From Streptomyces longwoodensis (lineage in GTDB: Bacteria > Actinomycetota > Actinomycetes > Streptomycetales > Streptomycetaceae): a stretch of DNA of 64,000 nucleotides. Positions 1-8,694 of the stretch are shown piece after piece; the stretch's first letter is position 1; every line of letters begins with the position of its first letter. Where the stretch lies: assembly GCF_001514125.1 (NCBI RefSeq), contig NZ_KQ948552.1, positions 485,401 to 549,400 on the forward strand. The letters are read 5' to 3'. The position numbers and the translations under genes are program-made. A model generated the notes under the pieces. It saw only the letters and a list, made by a program, of their open reading frames with translations, ran no database searches and was not told the origin of the DNA.

Positions 1-611
1 TGGTCGACCGGTCCGGAGCCGGTGGTCTCGGCCGGGGTCAGGTGGTGGGGCGGGAACCGGCCGGGCGCCAGGCGGTCCAGGCCGGTCGCCTTGCCGGCGA
101 AGGTGCGCAGCGTCGGGAAGCGCGAGCAGGAGATCGCGGGGCGTCCCCCGGCGTCGACCATGTGGCCGCCCAGGATGCCGACGCCGCGGGCGGCGGGGCT
201 GCCGAGGAAGCCGGCGACGGCGCGCAGGGTGCCGGGGTACAGCTCGGTGTCCGGGTTGAGGAACAGCAGCAGGTCGCTGTCGCCGTGCCGGGCGCCCTGG
301 TTGCAGGCGGCGGCGAAGCCGCGGTTGTCCGCGTTGCGCACGACGTGCAGGGGGATGCCGGGGGCGGCGAGGCGGTCCAGGGAGTCGTCGGTGGAGGCGT
401 TGTCGACGACGACGATCCGGGCGACGCGCAGCCGCGAGCGGTCGGCGGCGGCGAGGGAGCGCAGGCACGCGCGCAGGTGCGGTCCGGTGTTCCAGTTGAC
501 GACGACCACGTCGACGGCGGGGAGGGCGGGATCGGTGGGAACGGCCGGAGCCGTGGGGACGGCAGGATCCGTGGGGACGACGGGATCGGTGGGGACCGCG
601 GGCCCGCTCAT
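1..611 (-). CDS. Glycosyltransferase family 2, partial (3' end beyond window)
   Basis: This is the N-terminal ~203 residues of a GT-A fold glycosyltransferase that probably transfers a sugar (rhamnosyltransferase-like) to a lipid-linked polysaccharide intermediate at the inner membrane face. Visible GT2 motifs are NWNTG, DNASTDDS, NRGFAAACNQG and the metal-binding region LFLNPDTEL. The ATG at 611-609 overlaps the stop of the upstream gene as ATGA, so the two are translationally coupled. Residues 4-30 are an odd repeated VPTDP segment, encoded by near-identical tandem DNA at about 525-610, before the catalytic fold. Donor and acceptor cannot be read from the sequence. The stop codon lies off the left edge. 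Confidence 0.9.
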   Translation of the reverse strand, partial: MSGPAVPTDPVVPTDPAVPTAPAVPTDPALPAVDVVVVNWNTGPHLRACLRSLAAADRSRLRVARIVVVDNASTDDSLDRLAAPGIPLHVVRNADNRGFAAACNQGARHGDSDLLLFLNPDTELYPGTLRAVAGFLGSPAARGVGILGGHMVDAGGRPAISCSRFPTLRTFAGKATGLDRLAPGRFPPHHLTPAETTGSGPVD

Positions 612-1735
612 CGCGTCCGCCCCCGTCCGGCGGGTTCGGGCGCGGGGCGCCCGGCGGGCGCGCGCGCCCCGGTGTCCAGTTCGAGCGCCGCCGTCCAGGC
701 CGGCAGCCACGCGTCGTAGCTGTACGCGCGGGCCGTGGTCGCGCGGGCGGCGCGGCCGGTCCGGGCGCGGGTGTCCGGGTGGGCGCCGAGGAGGCCCAGC
801 ACGGCGTCGGTCCACTCGTCGGGGGTGCGGGGCGCGGGCATCCCGAAGCGGGTGAGCAGCTCGGCGTTGACGCCGGTCGGACTGGCGACGGCGGGCAGTC
901 CGGCGGCGGCGTACTGGAGCAGCTTGTAGCCGCACTTGCCGCGGCTGTAGGGGGTGTCGGGCAAGGGCATGAGACCGACGTCCATCCCGGCCAGGGCGGT
1001 GCGCTGGGCCGCCGTGCTCCAGGGGACGCGGTCGACGATCGCCTCCAGGGCGCCCAGGGTGGGCGTGGTGGTGCCGACGAGGGTGAGGCGGGCGCCGGTG
1101 CGGCGGTGCACCTCGGTCAGGGCGGCGGCGACCGGCAGCAGGTACGCCTCGTTGCCGCGCGAGCCGATCCAGCCGAGGCGGGGCGGATCGTGCAGTGCGT
1201 AGCGGGACTTGGGTGTGTAGTCCGCGAGGTCGACGCAGCTCGGGACGACCACCACGTCCCGCTGGTGGGATGCGGCCCAGTCGGCGAGGACGGCGTTGCC
1301 GGCGACGACCCGGTCGGCGCGCCGGACGGCCAGGCGGGCCTTGGCGGACTTGGGCGCGAGCCGGCGCAGCGCGCCGCCCTCGCCGTGGTCCCACATCAGG
1401 GCGTCGTCGAAGTCGTACACGGCGAACTCGGCGCCGGCCAGCAGCCGTTCCTCCCACCAGCCGCGGCTGAGCGGCGAGGCCTCGCGGTGCAGCAGCAGGC
1501 GCCGGGGGCGGGACCGGGCGAGGGCCGCGAGCCGGGCCTCGGCGCGGGCCACGGCCAGCGGGTGGCGGGCCAGCCGGGCGGGCGAGGCGTCCGGCTGCGA
1601 GAGGTAGCTGCCGACGGTGAACTCGGCGTCCACCCGGTCCAGCCAGCCGAAGACCCGCACCCGGGAGCTGCCCGCTCCCCGGCCGTAGGGGGTGACGGCG
1701 CAGCGTTCGACGGGAGCGGCGGGGTGACGGTCCAT
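608..1735 (-). CDS. Glycosyltransferase family 4/1-like
   Basis: A 375-residue GT-B type glycosyltransferase of the exopolysaccharide cluster. The C-terminal half has the nucleotide-sugar-binding Rossmann region starting LGWIGSRGNEAYL, and a later acidic/glycine region PYSRGKCGYKLLQYAAAGLP typical of GT4 enzymes. The reading frame stays open to 1921, but the ATG at 1735 is preferred because GAGGGG lies 9 bases upstream, and because the extension would run through the divergent promoter and its operator. The gene is coupled to the following GT2 gene by an ATGA overlap. Acceptor and sugar are unknown. Confidence 0.85.
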   Translation of the reverse strand: MDRHPAAPVERCAVTPYGRGAGSSRVRVFGWLDRVDAEFTVGSYLSQPDASPARLARHPLAVARAEARLAALARSRPRRLLLHREASPLSRGWWEERLLAGAEFAVYDFDDALMWDHGEGGALRRLAPKSAKARLAVRRADRVVAGNAVLADWAASHQRDVVVVPSCVDLADYTPKSRYALHDPPRLGWIGSRGNEAYLLPVAAALTEVHRRTGARLTLVGTTTPTLGALEAIVDRVPWSTAAQRTALAGMDVGLMPLPDTPYSRGKCGYKLLQYAAAGLPAVASPTGVNAELLTRFGMPAPRTPDEWTDAVLGLLGAHPDTRARTGRAARATTARAYSYDAWLPAWTAALELDTGARAPAGRPAPEPAGRGRTR

Positions 1736-1853
1736 GGTGCGGCCCCTCGTGAGCTTCGTGGGGGCGTGCGCGCGGGGCCCGGACCTCGGGGGTGCGCGCA
1801 CGGGACGTCCCGCCGCTCCCCGCTCCTGCCCGGAATGCCCCGTGCGAGCTGAT

Positions 1854-1874
1854 GGCGTATGTTTACAACGTAAA
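1854..1874 (+). promoter_or_regulatory. Operator-like motif, copy 1 (exopolysaccharide cluster)
   Basis: The 13-bp core at 1862-1874 is TTTAC-AAC-GTAAA, an exact inverted repeat with a 3-base spacer. It is preceded by GGCGTAT and one base. The same arrangement, GGCGTAT, one base, TWTAC, NNC, GTAWA, occurs at 11589-11609, the other divergent promoter of the cluster. The site sits between the divergent glycosyltransferase (start 1735) and chain-length gene (start 1951). Binding by the TetR protein encoded at 11690 is an inference. Confidence 0.6.
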
Positions 1875-1950
1875 TCCAGGAAACCCACAGTGCGCCCCCG
1901 GCCGGACGACGTCAAGAGCACCCGGAACGGCCGCGGACGGAGGGAGTCCC

Positions 1951-3468
1951 ATGGATGCCCACGACTACGCCACCGCCCTGCGCCGCCGCTGGCGGTCCGT
2001 CCTCGCGTGCGTGCTGCTCGGTGTCGCCGGGGCCCTGTTGGCCACGGCGCTGATGCCGCGCACCTACACGGCCACCGCCCAGCTCTTCGTCAGCACCGGC
2101 GACACCCGCAGCGACACCGCCTACCAGGGCGGCCTGTTCACCGAGGAGCGGGTGAAGTCCTACACCCGGGTGGTCACCAGCCCCGCCGTTCTCAACGGCG
2201 TCATAGACACGCTCCGCCTGGACACGACGCCCGGCCGGCTCGCCGGCCACATCAGCGCCCAGGCACCGCTCGACACCACCCTGGTCGACATCAGCGTGAC
2301 CGACCCGTCCGCCGCCCGCGCCCAGGCCGTCGCCGACGCCACGGCCGTCCAGCTGACCCGGTACATCACCACCATCGAGGGCGCCAGGGGCAACCCGCTG
2401 GTCAAGGCCAGCGTCGTCAAGGGCAGCGAGCCGCCGACGACGCCGTCCAGCCCGCGCCCCGAGGTGAACCTGGCGATCGGGCTGTTCGCCGGTGTCGTGG
2501 CGGGCGTCGGCGGCGCGGTCCTGCGCCACGCCACCGACACCGTGCTGCGCACCGCCGAGGAGGTCACCGAGCGGCTCGGCCCGGGCGTGCTCGGCGCCGT
2601 CCCGCCGCCGCGCCGGCGCCGGCTGCGCGCCGGTCCTCCGGCCGGGACCACCCGGCGGGCGGAGGCCCTGAGCCTGCTGCGCACCCGGCTGCGCTTCGGC
2701 GTCCCGGACGGCCCGCCGCACACCCTGCTGGTGGCCGGGCCGCGGCGCGGCGAGGGCCGGACCCGCACCGTGCTCGACCTGGCGGGCAGCGTGGCCCGCA
2801 CCGGCCTGCGCGTCGTCGTGGTGGAGGCCGACCTGCGCCGTCCGCGCATCGCCGCCGAGTGGGGCCTGGCCCGCGCGCCCGGACTCACCGACGTCCTCAC
2901 CGGCGAGGTGCCCGTGCAGCGCTCGCTGCGCAGCGTGGGCGACCCGCCGGTCCGGGTCCTGACGGCGGGCCGCTCCTCCGCCGACCCGGCCACGCTGCTG
3001 TCCTCCCCCGCCCTGCCGCGGCTGCTGCGCACCCTGGCCGCCGACGCGGACCTCGTCCTCGTCGACAGCCCGCCGCTGCTGTCGTACGCCGACGCGGCGG
3101 CGCTGGCCCCGGCGGTGGAGGGCGTGCTGTTCGTCGTACGGGCCGGGCGGACCCGGCAGGGCGAGGCGCGGCGTGCGCTGGACACGCTCGCCGCGGTGCA
3201 CGCGCGCGTGCTCGGTGCCGTCCTCACCGGGACCCGGGCCGGACGGCTCGCCGACTGGCGGCCACCGCGGGACGAGGAGCCGTCGCCACCACGGGACGAG
3301 CCGTCGCCACCGCGGGACGAGGAGCCCTCGCCCGCCCGTCGGCGCCCGGATCGCGCCGGGCCCCCGCCCCCCGCCGACCCGGAGCACTCCGTGTCCCTCC
3401 CCGCCCGGCACGGCGCCGGGGCCGCGGGGCACGAGGACCGGGCCGCGGCCGGGCCGCGCCGGGACTAG
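1951..3468 (+). CDS. Wzz-type chain-length protein fused to CpsD/BY-kinase-like ATPase
   Basis: This 505-residue inner-membrane protein likely controls polysaccharide chain length and couples it to polymerisation. Two membrane segments (about 15-35 and 172-192) bracket a Wzz extracytoplasmic domain, followed by a P-loop domain. The Walker A stretch GPRRGEGRT (about 262-270) has arginine where the family lysine stands. Walker A' is VVEADLRRPR (about 290-299) and Walker B is LVLVDSPP (about 368-375). The C-terminal tail (about 430-505) repeats DEEPSPPR-like units and lacks the tyrosine cluster of classical bacterial tyrosine kinases, so kinase activity is doubtful. GGAGGGAG precedes the ATG. 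Wzy follows after 15 bases in the same operon. Confidence 0.88.
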   Translation: MDAHDYATALRRRWRSVLACVLLGVAGALLATALMPRTYTATAQLFVSTGDTRSDTAYQGGLFTEERVKSYTRVVTSPAVLNGVIDTLRLDTTPGRLAGHISAQAPLDTTLVDISVTDPSAARAQAVADATAVQLTRYITTIEGARGNPLVKASVVKGSEPPTTPSSPRPEVNLAIGLFAGVVAGVGGAVLRHATDTVLRTAEEVTERLGPGVLGAVPPPRRRRLRAGPPAGTTRRAEALSLLRTRLRFGVPDGPPHTLLVAGPRRGEGRTRTVLDLAGSVARTGLRVVVVEADLRRPRIAAEWGLARAPGLTDVLTGEVPVQRSLRSVGDPPVRVLTAGRSSADPATLLSSPALPRLLRTLAADADLVLVDSPPLLSYADAAALAPAVEGVLFVVRAGRTRQGEARRALDTLAAVHARVLGAVLTGTRAGRLADWRPPRDEEPSPPRDEPSPPRDEEPSPARRRPDRAGPPPPADPEHSVSLPARHGAGAAGHEDRAAAGPRRD

Positions 3469-3483
3469 GGGGGAGGACCCGCG

Positions 3484-4878
3484 ATGGTCTCCGGGCAGTC
3501 CGGCGTGGTCCTGGGCCTCGGTGTGCTGGCGCTGCTGTCGGTCGGGCCGTTGGTGGTGGCGCTGCGGCGGGCGCGCGCCCACGGCGACTGGGACCTGAGC
3601 GCGTCCCTGGTGTGCGCCACGGGCCTGCTGGCCTCGCTGCCGTCGGTCGTGTACATCCTGCGCGGAGGCCGCCAGGAGCAGGTCGACGCGTTCGGTGACG
3701 TGGAGATCGGCTTCCCGGGCTGGGTCGACCGGGTCGGCACCCTCGCCAACGGGCTGCTGCTCGTGGTGTGCGTCGCGTTCGTGGCGCACCGCCTCCTGCT
3801 GCGTCGCCTGCGGGTGCTCCTCGCGCCCCTGCTGGCGTGCGCGCTGGTCGTGGTGCTCGCCCTGTCCGACGGGCTGCACGGCCAGCCGTTCCTCGTGCCG
3901 CGCCAGCTGGTGCTGATCGCGGTGCTGTGCGCGGCCGCGGTGGCCCGGCCCGGGCGGCCGGCGTTCGTCGGGGCGGCGGCCGCCGTGCTGCTGTTCTCGG
4001 TGCTCAGCGGCGCCGAGGCGCTGCTGTCCCCGGCGGCGGTGCTGCGGCCGTGCCGGCCCGACAATCCGTGCGGGCTGCTCGGCATCCACTACGCCGGCGT
4101 CTTCACCAACGAGAACATCCTCAGCCTGGTCCTCGTGCTGGGCATGCCGTTCGTGTGGCTGGGGCTGCGCGGCGGGGTGCGCGTCCTGCTGGTCTGCTAC
4201 CTCGCGTTCCTGGCCGTGGTCACCGGCAGCCGGCTGGCCGGGGTCGCCGCGCTGGCGACGCTGGCCCTGCTGGTGCTGCTGCGTCCGCGGCTCGACGGCG
4301 CCGCCACCCGGCCGGCCGCCTGGCGGACGCTGCTGGCGCTTCCGCTGCTCGCCGCGACGGCGCTGGTGGGGCTGGTGCTGCCCTTCCACCACCCCGGGCC
4401 GGCCCGGCTCGGGGACCGCGCCGTCATCTGGGACATGGCCCGCGCGGAACTGTCCCGGTCGCCGCTGACCGGCCTGGGCGGCACGGCCTGGTCGGCGAAG
4501 TACCCGGCCGGTGAGATCCCGGCGGCGGTGTCCCCGTCGCTGCACAACCAGTGGATCGACGTGCTGTTCGCGGGAGGCCTGCTGGGGCTCGCGCTGTTCG
4601 TGCTCCTGCTGCTGTACCTGGCGCTGCGCGGCGGGGTGACCGGGCTGCCCGTGGCCGCGTGCGTGCTGCTGCCGGTGCTCATCTGCTCGGTGCTGGAGCG
4701 GCCCTGGTCGTTCGGCATCAGCAACTCGCTCACGTTCCTGCTCGTCGCGGCGGTGCTGCTGCCGGTCCCGGCTCCTCGAGCAGCCGCCGCAATGGCTCCA
4801 GCGTCCGGTGCCAGTCGAGCCGCCGCGCCTGCGCGTACGCCTCGTCCGCGGCCCGCTGCCACCGCCCGGGGTCGCTGA
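3484..4878 (+). CDS. O-antigen ligase/polymerase-like membrane protein (Wzy)
   Basis: A 464-residue polytopic membrane protein with roughly ten or more hydrophobic segments and one larger external loop in the second half (around LGGTAWSAKYPAGEIP), the usual layout of Wzy polymerases and WaaL ligases. It would join lipid-linked repeat units outside the membrane. GGGGGAGG precedes the ATG, and the gene follows the chain-length gene directly. The last ~35 residues are Ala/Pro/Arg-rich and follow the final membrane helix. They come from DNA that also encodes the C-terminus of the converging glycosyltransferase, a 149-bp overlap. Polymerase versus ligase cannot be decided here. Confidence 0.85.
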   Translation: MVSGQSGVVLGLGVLALLSVGPLVVALRRARAHGDWDLSASLVCATGLLASLPSVVYILRGGRQEQVDAFGDVEIGFPGWVDRVGTLANGLLLVVCVAFVAHRLLLRRLRVLLAPLLACALVVVLALSDGLHGQPFLVPRQLVLIAVLCAAAVARPGRPAFVGAAAAVLLFSVLSGAEALLSPAAVLRPCRPDNPCGLLGIHYAGVFTNENILSLVLVLGMPFVWLGLRGGVRVLLVCYLAFLAVVTGSRLAGVAALATLALLVLLRPRLDGAATRPAAWRTLLALPLLAATALVGLVLPFHHPGPARLGDRAVIWDMARAELSRSPLTGLGGTAWSAKYPAGEIPAAVSPSLHNQWIDVLFAGGLLGLALFVLLLLYLALRGGVTGLPVAACVLLPVLICSVLERPWSFGISNSLTFLLVAAVLLPVPAPRAAAAMAPASGASRAAAPARTPRPRPAATARGR

Positions 4879-5983
4879 GCCCGGCGACGACGTCGCCGAA
4901 GGTGTCCTCGGTGTAGGGGACCGAGCCACGCAGCAGGTCGAGGTGGCGCCGCCAGGCGGGCACCAGGACGGGCAGGCCCTGCTCCAGGTAGTGCAGGTGC
5001 TTGGCGGAGAAGCCCTCCTGGCGCAGCAGGTCGCGGGTGCAGGTGATCAGCCCGAACTGGTAGTCGGCCAGCACCTCGGGTGAGGCGTAGCCGCGGTGGT
5101 TGATGCCGAGGGCCGGGTCGGGCGGGGGGCCGCCGTAGACGTCGAGGAAGGGGAAGCGGCGGCTCAGCCGGGCGAGCAGGGGCAGGTCGATGAACCGGGA
5201 GCTGAGCGAGCCGAGGTAGGCGACCCGGGGCGGGTCGGCGAACCGGGCCCGCCGCGGGGCGGGGGTGCACCCCCAGTTCAGCTGGACGACGTTGCGCCCG
5301 CTGATGCCGTACCGGTCCTGCGCGTAGCGGCCGTAGGACTCCCAGGAGAAGGACAGGTGGGGCACGTCCTCCAGGAAGCGGGTCTCCCAGGCGCGGAACC
5401 TGCGGTGCTGACGGGGTGTCAGGCGGCCTTCGTACCAGACCTCGTCGGCCCACGGGTTGGGGCAGTCGTAGAGGGTGTCGGCGGTCGTCGGCGTGGTGAG
5501 CACGCCCGCGTCGTACGGGGTCTCGCAGATCACCAGGTCGTAGTCGTCCAGGCCGAGGTCGTCCGCGAGGATGCGGCGGCGCAGCCGGTGGTCGGTGCGC
5601 AGCACGTGGTACGACAGGTGGCGGCGGCCGAACTCCCAGCGCCGGGTGAGGAGCCGGGAGGCGACGTCGTTGGCGTACAGCGCGAGCCGGGCGGGGCGGG
5701 CGGAGCCGGGCAGCATCCGGCCGAGCGAGCCGGGGGCGGAGGAGGCGCGGGCCAGGCAGTTGGTGTCCACCAGCCGCACGTGGTGGCCGCGTTCGCGCAG
5801 GAACCGCTGGATGGCCAGGGGCTTGACGCTGTTGGCGAACCCGTCGAGCTGGGCCACCACCAGGACCCGGCGGGGACGCGCGGCGCGCGGTGGCACCCCG
5901 TCGGTGCCGGTGTCGGCGCCCGTCACGAGGTCCGGGTCGGGAGCGGGGTGGGCGACGGGGGTCGTACCGCGGGCGGGGTTCAT
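4730..5983 (-). CDS. Glycosyltransferase (GT-B fold)
   Basis: A 417-residue protein. After a Pro/Asp-rich lead it starts a Rossmann domain, RRVLVVAQLDGFANSVKPLA, then a second half with VAYLGSLSSRFIDLPLL and the glycine/histidine-rich region around EGFSAKHLHYLEQGLPVLVP. This resembles GT4-like or teichuronic/UDP-galactopyranose-type transferases of exopolysaccharide clusters. GAAGGAGGA precedes the ATG at 5983, which overlaps the flippase stop as ATGA. Its 3' end overlaps the converging polymerase gene by 149 bp. Sugar specificity is unknown. Confidence 0.85.
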   Translation of the reverse strand: MNPARGTTPVAHPAPDPDLVTGADTGTDGVPPRAARPRRVLVVAQLDGFANSVKPLAIQRFLRERGHHVRLVDTNCLARASSAPGSLGRMLPGSARPARLALYANDVASRLLTRRWEFGRRHLSYHVLRTDHRLRRRILADDLGLDDYDLVICETPYDAGVLTTPTTADTLYDCPNPWADEVWYEGRLTPRQHRRFRAWETRFLEDVPHLSFSWESYGRYAQDRYGISGRNVVQLNWGCTPAPRRARFADPPRVAYLGSLSSRFIDLPLLARLSRRFPFLDVYGGPPPDPALGINHRGYASPEVLADYQFGLITCTRDLLRQEGFSAKHLHYLEQGLPVLVPAWRRHLDLLRGSVPYTEDTFGDVVAGLSDPGRWQRAADEAYAQARRLDWHRTLEPLRRLLEEPGPAAAPPRRAGT

Positions 5984-7506
5984 ACGGGTTCCTCCTTCGG
6001 CCCCCCGGTCAGGGGCTGGGCGAGCAGCGCGGCCGCTACGGCGAGGCCGGCGAGGACCGGCAGGGCGGCCAGCAGCAGCGGCAGCACCCCGTGCCGGCCC
6101 AGGCACAGCACGAGCAGGTCCCCCGCGACGGCCACGGCCGTGGCAAGGGCGGTCGCGGGCAGCCAGCGCGCGGGCAGCGGCCGGTCGCGCAGGCCGGCGC
6201 TGCGGCGGCACAGGACGACGAAGTACAGCGAGCCCACCGTGACGCCCACGGCGGTGGCCAGGACCACCCCGACCACCCCGAGGGCCAGCGCCAGCGGCAC
6301 GGTGAGCGCCAGGTTCACGACGGTCGCGCACCACGAGTAGCGCGTCTCGTGGCCCGGCCTGCCGACGGCCCGCACGAAGCAGGTACGGACGCCGGTGAGG
6401 GCGACCTGGACGGTGTACCCGGCCATCAGCACGGCGGCGACGGCCCCGGCGAGGGCCAGTTCGGGCCCGAGCCAGGCCCGTACGGCGAGCCCCACGGCGG
6501 CCGTGGTGACCACGCCGTAGGTGAGCACGGCCGGCCGCCAGCGCGCCTCCAGCAGGTGGAACTCCCGTACGGCGCCCGCCAGTCCGTCGCGGGCGAAGAC
6601 GTGCGTCACCCGGGTGAGCATCGGCGGGACGGCGAACAGCGGGAGGCTGCGCAGCCCCATCGCCGCCTGGTAGCCGGCCGCGTAGACGCCGACGTAGCGC
6701 ACCGGCAGCAGCGCGGCGACGACCAGGGCGTCGATCTCGCCGTTCAGGAAGACGGTGAAACCCGACAGCTGCATGCGCAGGGCGTACCCGCCGAACTCGC
6801 GGCGTTCCGCGCGCGGGGGCCACAGCGGCCGGCGCAGCCTGAGGTGCCGCGCCCCGGCGGCCAGTCCGCCGACCGTCATGAGCAGGTAGCGCCCGGCGGT
6901 GAGCAGCGCGAGCAGCGTGAGGTCGCCGCCGTCGCGCACGAGGGCGGTGACGGCGACGGCGTAGGTCAGGCAGGAGCCGCCGCTGACCGCCGCGAGGGTG
7001 CGGAACCGGCCGTGCGCCTGGAGCAGCGCGGACGCCGAGCTGGACGCCAGGGCCAGGGTGAGCAGCGGGCCGAGGACGACCAGCAGCCGCTGCGCCTCCG
7101 GGCGCAGGCCGGGCGGCAGGTGCACGGCGGCGACGAGGGCGGGGCCGAGCAGCACGCACAGGCCGGTGACGAGGGCGCCGAGGCAGACGAACACGGCCAG
7201 GGAGGCCAGCACCAGCCGGCCGGCGCCGTCCCGGTCCCCGCGCGCCGCGCGGTGGGCGTGGAAGCGGGCCAGGGAGGCGCCGACGCCGCCGTCCAGCACG
7301 GTCAGCGTGGCGAGCAGCACCAGGACCAGCGACCACACGCCGAACCGGTCGAGACCGAGGTGGGCGACGAGGTAGGGCGTCAGCACCAGGTTCGTCACCT
7401 GCGGCGCGGCCTGGGCCGCCGCGCTGAAGCCGACGGCAGGCAGCAACCGGCCTGCGGCCGGGGCGGCGGGGGCGGCCGCGGGCCCCTGGCGGTGCGGGGT
7501 GCGCAC
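5980..7506 (-). CDS. Polysaccharide flippase, Wzx (MOP superfamily)
   Basis: A 508-residue protein with about twelve to fourteen hydrophobic segments, beginning after a short Pro/Ala-rich cytoplasmic lead. It has the MATE/Wzx-like early motif LTPYLVAHLGLDRFGVWSL. The expected role is to flip lipid-linked repeat units across the membrane. The GTG start at 7506 has GGGAGGTGA just upstream, and the gene starts 3 bases after the LCP stop. It is the third gene of the four-gene minus-strand operon 11528-4730, whose order (sugar enzyme, LCP, flippase, glycosyltransferase) fits a Wzx/Wzy pathway. Confidence 0.9.
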   Translation of the reverse strand: MRTPHRQGPAAAPAAPAAGRLLPAVGFSAAAQAAPQVTNLVLTPYLVAHLGLDRFGVWSLVLVLLATLTVLDGGVGASLARFHAHRAARGDRDGAGRLVLASLAVFVCLGALVTGLCVLLGPALVAAVHLPPGLRPEAQRLLVVLGPLLTLALASSSASALLQAHGRFRTLAAVSGGSCLTYAVAVTALVRDGGDLTLLALLTAGRYLLMTVGGLAAGARHLRLRRPLWPPRAERREFGGYALRMQLSGFTVFLNGEIDALVVAALLPVRYVGVYAAGYQAAMGLRSLPLFAVPPMLTRVTHVFARDGLAGAVREFHLLEARWRPAVLTYGVVTTAAVGLAVRAWLGPELALAGAVAAVLMAGYTVQVALTGVRTCFVRAVGRPGHETRYSWCATVVNLALTVPLALALGVVGVVLATAVGVTVGSLYFVVLCRRSAGLRDRPLPARWLPATALATAVAVAGDLLVLCLGRHGVLPLLLAALPVLAGLAVAAALLAQPLTGGPKEEPV

Positions 7507-7509
7507 GGC

Positions 7510-8694
7510 TCACCTCCCGGTGCCGGGCGCGTGCCCCGTCTCCACCGCGTGCCACTCGCCGCGCAGCCGCCCCCGGTCCAGGATCAGTGCGTACTGCCCG
7601 TGGATCATCTGCGACCGGACGATCGGCGCGGTGTCGAAGACGGCGTGGGCGGTGTCCAGGCGGCGCAGGCCCAGGACCAGGCCGAGCAGGTCGGCGTCGG
7701 TCAGGTGGTCGTCGACGCTGAGGGTGCCGGTGATCGCGTCGATCGTGCGGGCGGTGCCGATCGGGTTCCTCAGGCCGGACCGTTCCTCGATCCGTCCCAC
7801 CAGCGAGCGCAGGTACTCCTGCTGCCGCTCGATGCGGTCCAGTTCACCGCCGGGCAGTCCGTGCCGCTGGCGCACGTACGCCAGGGCCTCGGTGCCGTCC
7901 ATGAGGTGGGTGCCCGCGGTGAAGCCGTGGTGCTGCTCGGGGTCGTAGGTGTCGGCGGCGACGGTCACGGGAACGCCGCCGACGGTGTCGGTGAGCCGGC
8001 GGAAACCGGACCAGTCGATGATGCCGAAGTGGTCGACACGGGTGCCGGTGAGCTGTTCGACGGTCTGCACGAGCAGCGCCGGACCGCCCCAGGAGAACGC
8101 GGCGTTGACCTTCGCGGAGCCGTGGCCCGGGATGGGCACCCAGCTGTCGCGCGGGATGGACAGGGTGAACGCGTCGCGCCCGTCGGCGTCCAGGTGGACC
8201 AGCATGAGGGTGTCGCTGCGCTGCGCGCCGACGCGCCACAGCGGCGCGGTGGCGTCGTTGCCGGTGGTGGGGCGGCGCGAGCGGCTGTCCACGCCGGCCA
8301 GCAGGAACGTCGTCCCGCCGTCGTGGCCGGGCGGCACGGGCGGGCGCACGCCGGTCGGGAAGGCGTCCGGGATGCGGGCGACCTGCCCGCCGTAGTGCTC
8401 GGTGCCCCACCACACGGCCCCGGCGGCCACGCCGACGGCGGCGAGCACCCCGACCAGGCCGAGGACGACGAGCCGCCGCACGAGCCGGGCACGGGAGCCG
8501 GGGACGGGGGGTCTGGGGGGCCAGCCGCGCCAGGGCGTGGGCGGCGTGGGCGGCGAAGGGGCTCCGTGGGGATCGGGGTGTGCGGGGTCCGGCGCGGGCC
8601 CGGAGTCGGGGTCCGGCGCGGGCCCGCAGTCCTGGACACGGTCGGGGTGCGCGGGCTCGTCGGCCGGTCCGGGGTGCGTCGGGGCCGCGCACAT
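7510..8694 (-). CDS. LytR-CpsA-Psr (LCP) family ligase
   Basis: A 394-residue membrane-anchored enzyme that in this family transfers lipid-linked glycopolymers onto peptidoglycan or another acceptor outside the cell. An Asp/Pro-rich cytoplasmic N-terminus (1-65) precedes one membrane helix (about 68-90, LVVLGLVGVLAAVGVAAGAV) and the LCP domain. LCP signatures are LLAGVDSRS, RSDTLMLVHLD, LSIPRDSWVPIPG and KVNAAFSWGG, including the conserved Arg/Asp set that binds the pyrophosphate. The gene overlaps the upstream stop as TGATG. Its place in the cluster suggests it anchors the exopolysaccharide to the wall. Confidence 0.92.
   Translation of the reverse strand: MCAAPTHPGPADEPAHPDRVQDCGPAPDPDSGPAPDPAHPDPHGAPSPPTPPTPWRGWPPRPPVPGSRARLVRRLVVLGLVGVLAAVGVAAGAVWWGTEHYGGQVARIPDAFPTGVRPPVPPGHDGGTTFLLAGVDSRSRRPTTGNDATAPLWRVGAQRSDTLMLVHLDADGRDAFTLSIPRDSWVPIPGHGSAKVNAAFSWGGPALLVQTVEQLTGTRVDHFGIIDWSGFRRLTDTVGGVPVTVAADTYDPEQHHGFTAGTHLMDGTEALAYVRQRHGLPGGELDRIERQQEYLRSLVGRIEERSGLRNPIGTARTIDAITGTLSVDDHLTDADLLGLVLGLRRLDTAHAVFDTAPIVRSQMIHGQYALILDRGRLRGEWHAVETGHAPGTGR

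Noticed and set aside
1912..4929. 1005-codon minus-strand open frame
   Set aside because: It is antisense to the well-supported chain-length and polymerase genes and rich in Gln/Arg/His repeats, a common shadow effect of high GC.
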